From: Desulfobulbaceae bacterium UBA2775
GTDB lineage: Bacteria > Desulfobacterota > Desulfobulbia > Desulfobulbales > Desulfocapsaceae
Direction: 5' to 3'
Assembly (NCBI GenBank): GCA_002352445.1
Contig: DEIL01000170.1
Span: 1 to 16,868, forward strand
Length of the DNA stretch: 16,868 nt
Each line of letters starts with the position of its first letter. Positions within the stretch are counted from its first letter, which is position 1. Both the position numbers and the translations under genes were made by a program. Shown here piece after piece: positions 14,890-16,868 of the stretch. The notes beneath the pieces are model-generated. The model saw only the letters and a list, made by a program, of their open reading frames with translations, searched no databases and was not told the DNA's origin.

Positions 14890-16044
14890 ATGAAAAAATG
14901 TTTCATAACTATTGGCCTGTTCTTCATGTCCCTGCCTCTGGCAACCCCCTGCTTTTCTGCAGAACCCATAAAAATAGGTGCGCTATACAGCCTCACAGGA
15001 GGTATGTCGTCAATAGATACTCCTTCCCTTCGCGGCGCTGAACTTGCGGTTAAAATTATCAATAAAAATGGCGGATTGCTCGATGGCCGTATGATTGAGC
15101 TTATTTCTGTCGATGCAAAAACAGATCAGAAAGCAGCTGCAATTGGTGCTAAAAAACTTCTTAGCAATGGTGTTATAGCAGGTATTGGCCATAGTGACCC
15201 TTCATTTGTTCTTCCATCGGCCCCACTGTTCCAGAAAAAAGGTATTCCTTTTGTTACTTCCGGGGCAACTCTTCCCACCCTTCCTATGATGATCGGAGAT
15301 TGCCTATTTATGGTACCTTTTGGGGATGATGATCAGTCTTTTGCTATTGCCGACTATTCCTTCAAATCCCTGGGAGTAAAAAATGTTGCCATCTGGACAG
15401 ACAATTCGATGGATTTCACCAAAACTCTATCTAAATTTTACAAACAACGCATGACCGAACTTGGAGCAAAAATTGTTTTAGAAGACTTTTTCATGATGGG
15501 TGACAAGGATTTCTCAGCCCAGATAGCAAGACTTAAAAATGTTTCTCCCCAACCGGATGCAGTTTTCATCTCATCCATACCCAATGAAGCTGGGTTGACG
15601 ACAAAGCAGCTCAGGGAGAACGGACTAACCCTTCCTATTGTGAGTGGAGATGGTTTTGATACGGAGCTCATCGTTACAGTTCCAGGAAAAGAACTTGCAA
15701 ATGACGTCTATTTTTCAACGCATACATACAGAGCCGATCCCAGGCCTGAAGTTATTCAATTCATAGCAGACTATGAAAAAGAATATGGCGTGCCCCCGGA
15801 AAATGCCTTTGCCCCGCTTGGATACGATGCAATTGCCCTCATTGCAGACGCTATTACCAGAGCTGGTTCTGCAACGCCCAAAGCATTAAAAGAGAGCCTT
15901 GCTAAAACAATGGGGTTTAAAGCTGTAACTGGTGAAATTTCCTATACGCGTCCAAGTAGAGTTCCAGTGAAAGGTGTTTCTATTATTAGTGTTAAAAAGG
16001 GAGAATACAACGTGGAAGAGATCTGGTTCCCTACCACAAAATAA
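14890..16044 (+). CDS. LivK-like periplasmic substrate-binding protein
   Basis: Type I periplasmic binding protein for the LivGFHM-type importer. Residues 1-24 are a Sec signal peptide ending CFSA before EPIKIG. The mature part starts with the family pattern IGALYSLTGGMSS and continues with LRGAELAVKIINKNGGLLDGR, GVIAGIGHSDPSF, APLFQKKGIPFVTSGATLP and YDAIALIADAI. I start at ATG 14890 with AAGGAG at 14877-14882 seven bases upstream; a TTG six bases earlier is too close to that site. The ligand region differs from LivJ/LivK, so leucine is not assured. It is 135 bp after livM and 30 bp before the creatininase-family gene, implying that the ligand is the substrate of that hydrolase. Confidence 0.92.
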   Translation: MKKCFITIGLFFMSLPLATPCFSAEPIKIGALYSLTGGMSSIDTPSLRGAELAVKIINKNGGLLDGRMIELISVDAKTDQKAAAIGAKKLLSNGVIAGIGHSDPSFVLPSAPLFQKKGIPFVTSGATLPTLPMMIGDCLFMVPFGDDDQSFAIADYSFKSLGVKNVAIWTDNSMDFTKTLSKFYKQRMTELGAKIVLEDFFMMGDKDFSAQIARLKNVSPQPDAVFISSIPNEAGLTTKQLRENGLTLPIVSGDGFDTELIVTVPGKELANDVYFSTHTYRADPRPEVIQFIADYEKEYGVPPENAFAPLGYDAIALIADAITRAGSATPKALKESLAKTMGFKAVTGEISYTRPSRVPVKGVSIISVKKGEYNVEEIWFPTTK

Positions 16045-16074
16045 CTACGAGTTATATGTCCAAAGGAGTATGAA

Positions 16075-16824
16075 ATGCAGACTGTAAAGCTTGAAGAATT
16101 AAACGAGCACTCTTTTCAGGAAGCTAACATTGATAAAATTATCATGGCCATCGGCTCCACAGAAAACCATGGAGCACACTTGCCATATGGGTGTGATTCT
16201 TTCGTAAGCTATGACCTAGCCCATTCCGTGGCATCAGGCTTGGAAAACACAGTGGTTGCTCCTCCATTATGGTTTGGAATGAGTGGTCACTACAGGCATA
16301 AGCCTATGTGTATTTCTCTTTCTGATGACACCTTGATAAAAGTCCTAAAAGAAATGCTGGAATCGGCTATTCACTGGGGAATCAACAAAGTTCTGATCAT
16401 CAACGGTCATGATGGCAATATCGCTCCAATTGAGATAGCTGCAAGGCAAATTAAAATTGAACATCCAGAGTTTTGCCTTGCAGTACTTGATGCATGGTGG
16501 ATTACTGCAGGAAACCTTCTCCCAAAGAATACCTTTGAAGTTTGGAACGGTATGGGCCACGGTGGTGAAGGTGAAACATCCATTGGACTTGCGATGTTTC
16601 CTGAACTTTGTGACATGAGTCGTGCCCAAGGCATGATTCCAGAGATGGACAGTAATGTAAAATTAATATGGAACTTTTCGGAATTAACTGATTTTGGTGC
16701 CAGCGGAGCACCTGAAAAAGCAACTGCCGAAAAAGGTCACAAAATGAAAGATGTTCTTGTGGATTATATCGTGGATTTTGTGAACCGCATGGATGCCCAA
16801 GGATGGCGGTATAAAATAAAATAA
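16075..16824 (+). CDS. Creatininase-family metal-dependent amidohydrolase
   Basis: Cytoplasmic hydrolase of the creatininase superfamily, which opens cyclic or formyl amides using two divalent metals. Members include creatininase, the deformylase ArfB and the mycofactocin peptidase MftE. The hallmark GSTENHGAHLPYGCD (27-41) supplies Glu30, His32 and Asp41. NGHDGN (110-115) supplies His112, and GHGGEGETS (161-169) supplies Glu167. In true creatininase the Glu two residues after the NGH histidine is a ligand; here that place is Gly114, so the protein looks closer to the deformylase/peptidase branch. The length of 249 residues is normal. AAAGGAG at 16062-16068 precedes the ATG. It ends the liv-type operon, 30 bp after the binding protein, pointing to catabolism of the imported compound. 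The substrate is unknown. Confidence 0.88.
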   Translation: MQTVKLEELNEHSFQEANIDKIIMAIGSTENHGAHLPYGCDSFVSYDLAHSVASGLENTVVAPPLWFGMSGHYRHKPMCISLSDDTLIKVLKEMLESAIHWGINKVLIINGHDGNIAPIEIAARQIKIEHPEFCLAVLDAWWITAGNLLPKNTFEVWNGMGHGGEGETSIGLAMFPELCDMSRAQGMIPEMDSNVKLIWNFSELTDFGASGAPEKATAEKGHKMKDVLVDYIVDFVNRMDAQGWRYKIK

Positions 16825-16835
16825 AATAAAATAAA
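16811..16835. repeat. Five perfect ATAAA repeats across the hydrolase stop codon
   Basis: ATAAA is repeated five times from 16811 to 16835. The final Lys-Ile-Lys codons and the TAA stop (16822-16824) lie within the first three units. Losing or gaining distal units would not change the protein. The remaining 33 bases to the window end show nothing recognisable. Confidence 0.85.
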
Positions 16836-16868
16836 CGGATATTTTCCTGGCCTCACCCGGAGTTAACA

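Noticed and set aside
16811..16835. ATAAA repeat as a phase-variation switch for the hydrolase
   Set aside because: The stop codon is reached within the first three units, so change in the number of distal units leaves the protein the same.

Overview
The window is 16.9 kb of ordinary-looking bacterial chromosome with moderate G+C. The host is Gram-negative: it encodes two periplasmic solute-binding proteins with Sec signal peptides and a very long AsmA-family envelope protein. The PurF homologue carries a full set of iron-sulfur cysteines and an unusual GGFFG amino terminus, a variant I associate with anaerobes such as Desulfobacterota and Bacteroidota. A Desulfobacterota (sulfate-reducer-like) host is my best guess, but it is inference. 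No rRNA, tRNA, CRISPR array, phage gene or intact insertion sequence is visible.

Layout. Positions 1-118 hold two tandem stem-loops that share the same loop sequence. They are followed by a cytoplasmic asparaginase gene (119-1174). A glutamine-type ABC importer follows on the same strand: binding protein (1376-2113), permease (2394-3116) and ATPase (3147-3887). A perfect 19-bp hairpin sits between binding protein and permease. A convergent arylamine N-acetyltransferase gene (3953-4768, minus) faces it. After a 590-bp gap comes a 1222-residue AsmA-family protein (5359-9027). Next is a PurF-like amidophosphoribosyltransferase (9268-10671) whose glutaminase site is lost but whose PRPP loop and Fe-S cysteines remain. 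A 667-bp gap (10672-11338) has an A/G-rich tract and two doubtful small minus-strand ORFs.

The last third is one tight operon for a branched-chain-amino-acid-type ABC importer. It runs livG (TTG start), livF, livH, livM, a LivK-like binding protein and a creatininase-family metal-dependent amidohydrolase (16075-16824). The first four genes overlap by 14, 1 and 1 nt. The association suggests that the transporter imports a compound with an amide, lactam or formamide bond that the hydrolase opens, rather than leucine.

A loose theme is amide nitrogen: asparaginase, a glutamine-type importer, a PurF homologue that can no longer use glutamine, and an importer linked to an amidohydrolase. The most interesting items are the glutaminase-dead PurF homologue, the liv-creatininase operon, altered pocket residues in the GlnH-like protein, and several structured intergenic elements.
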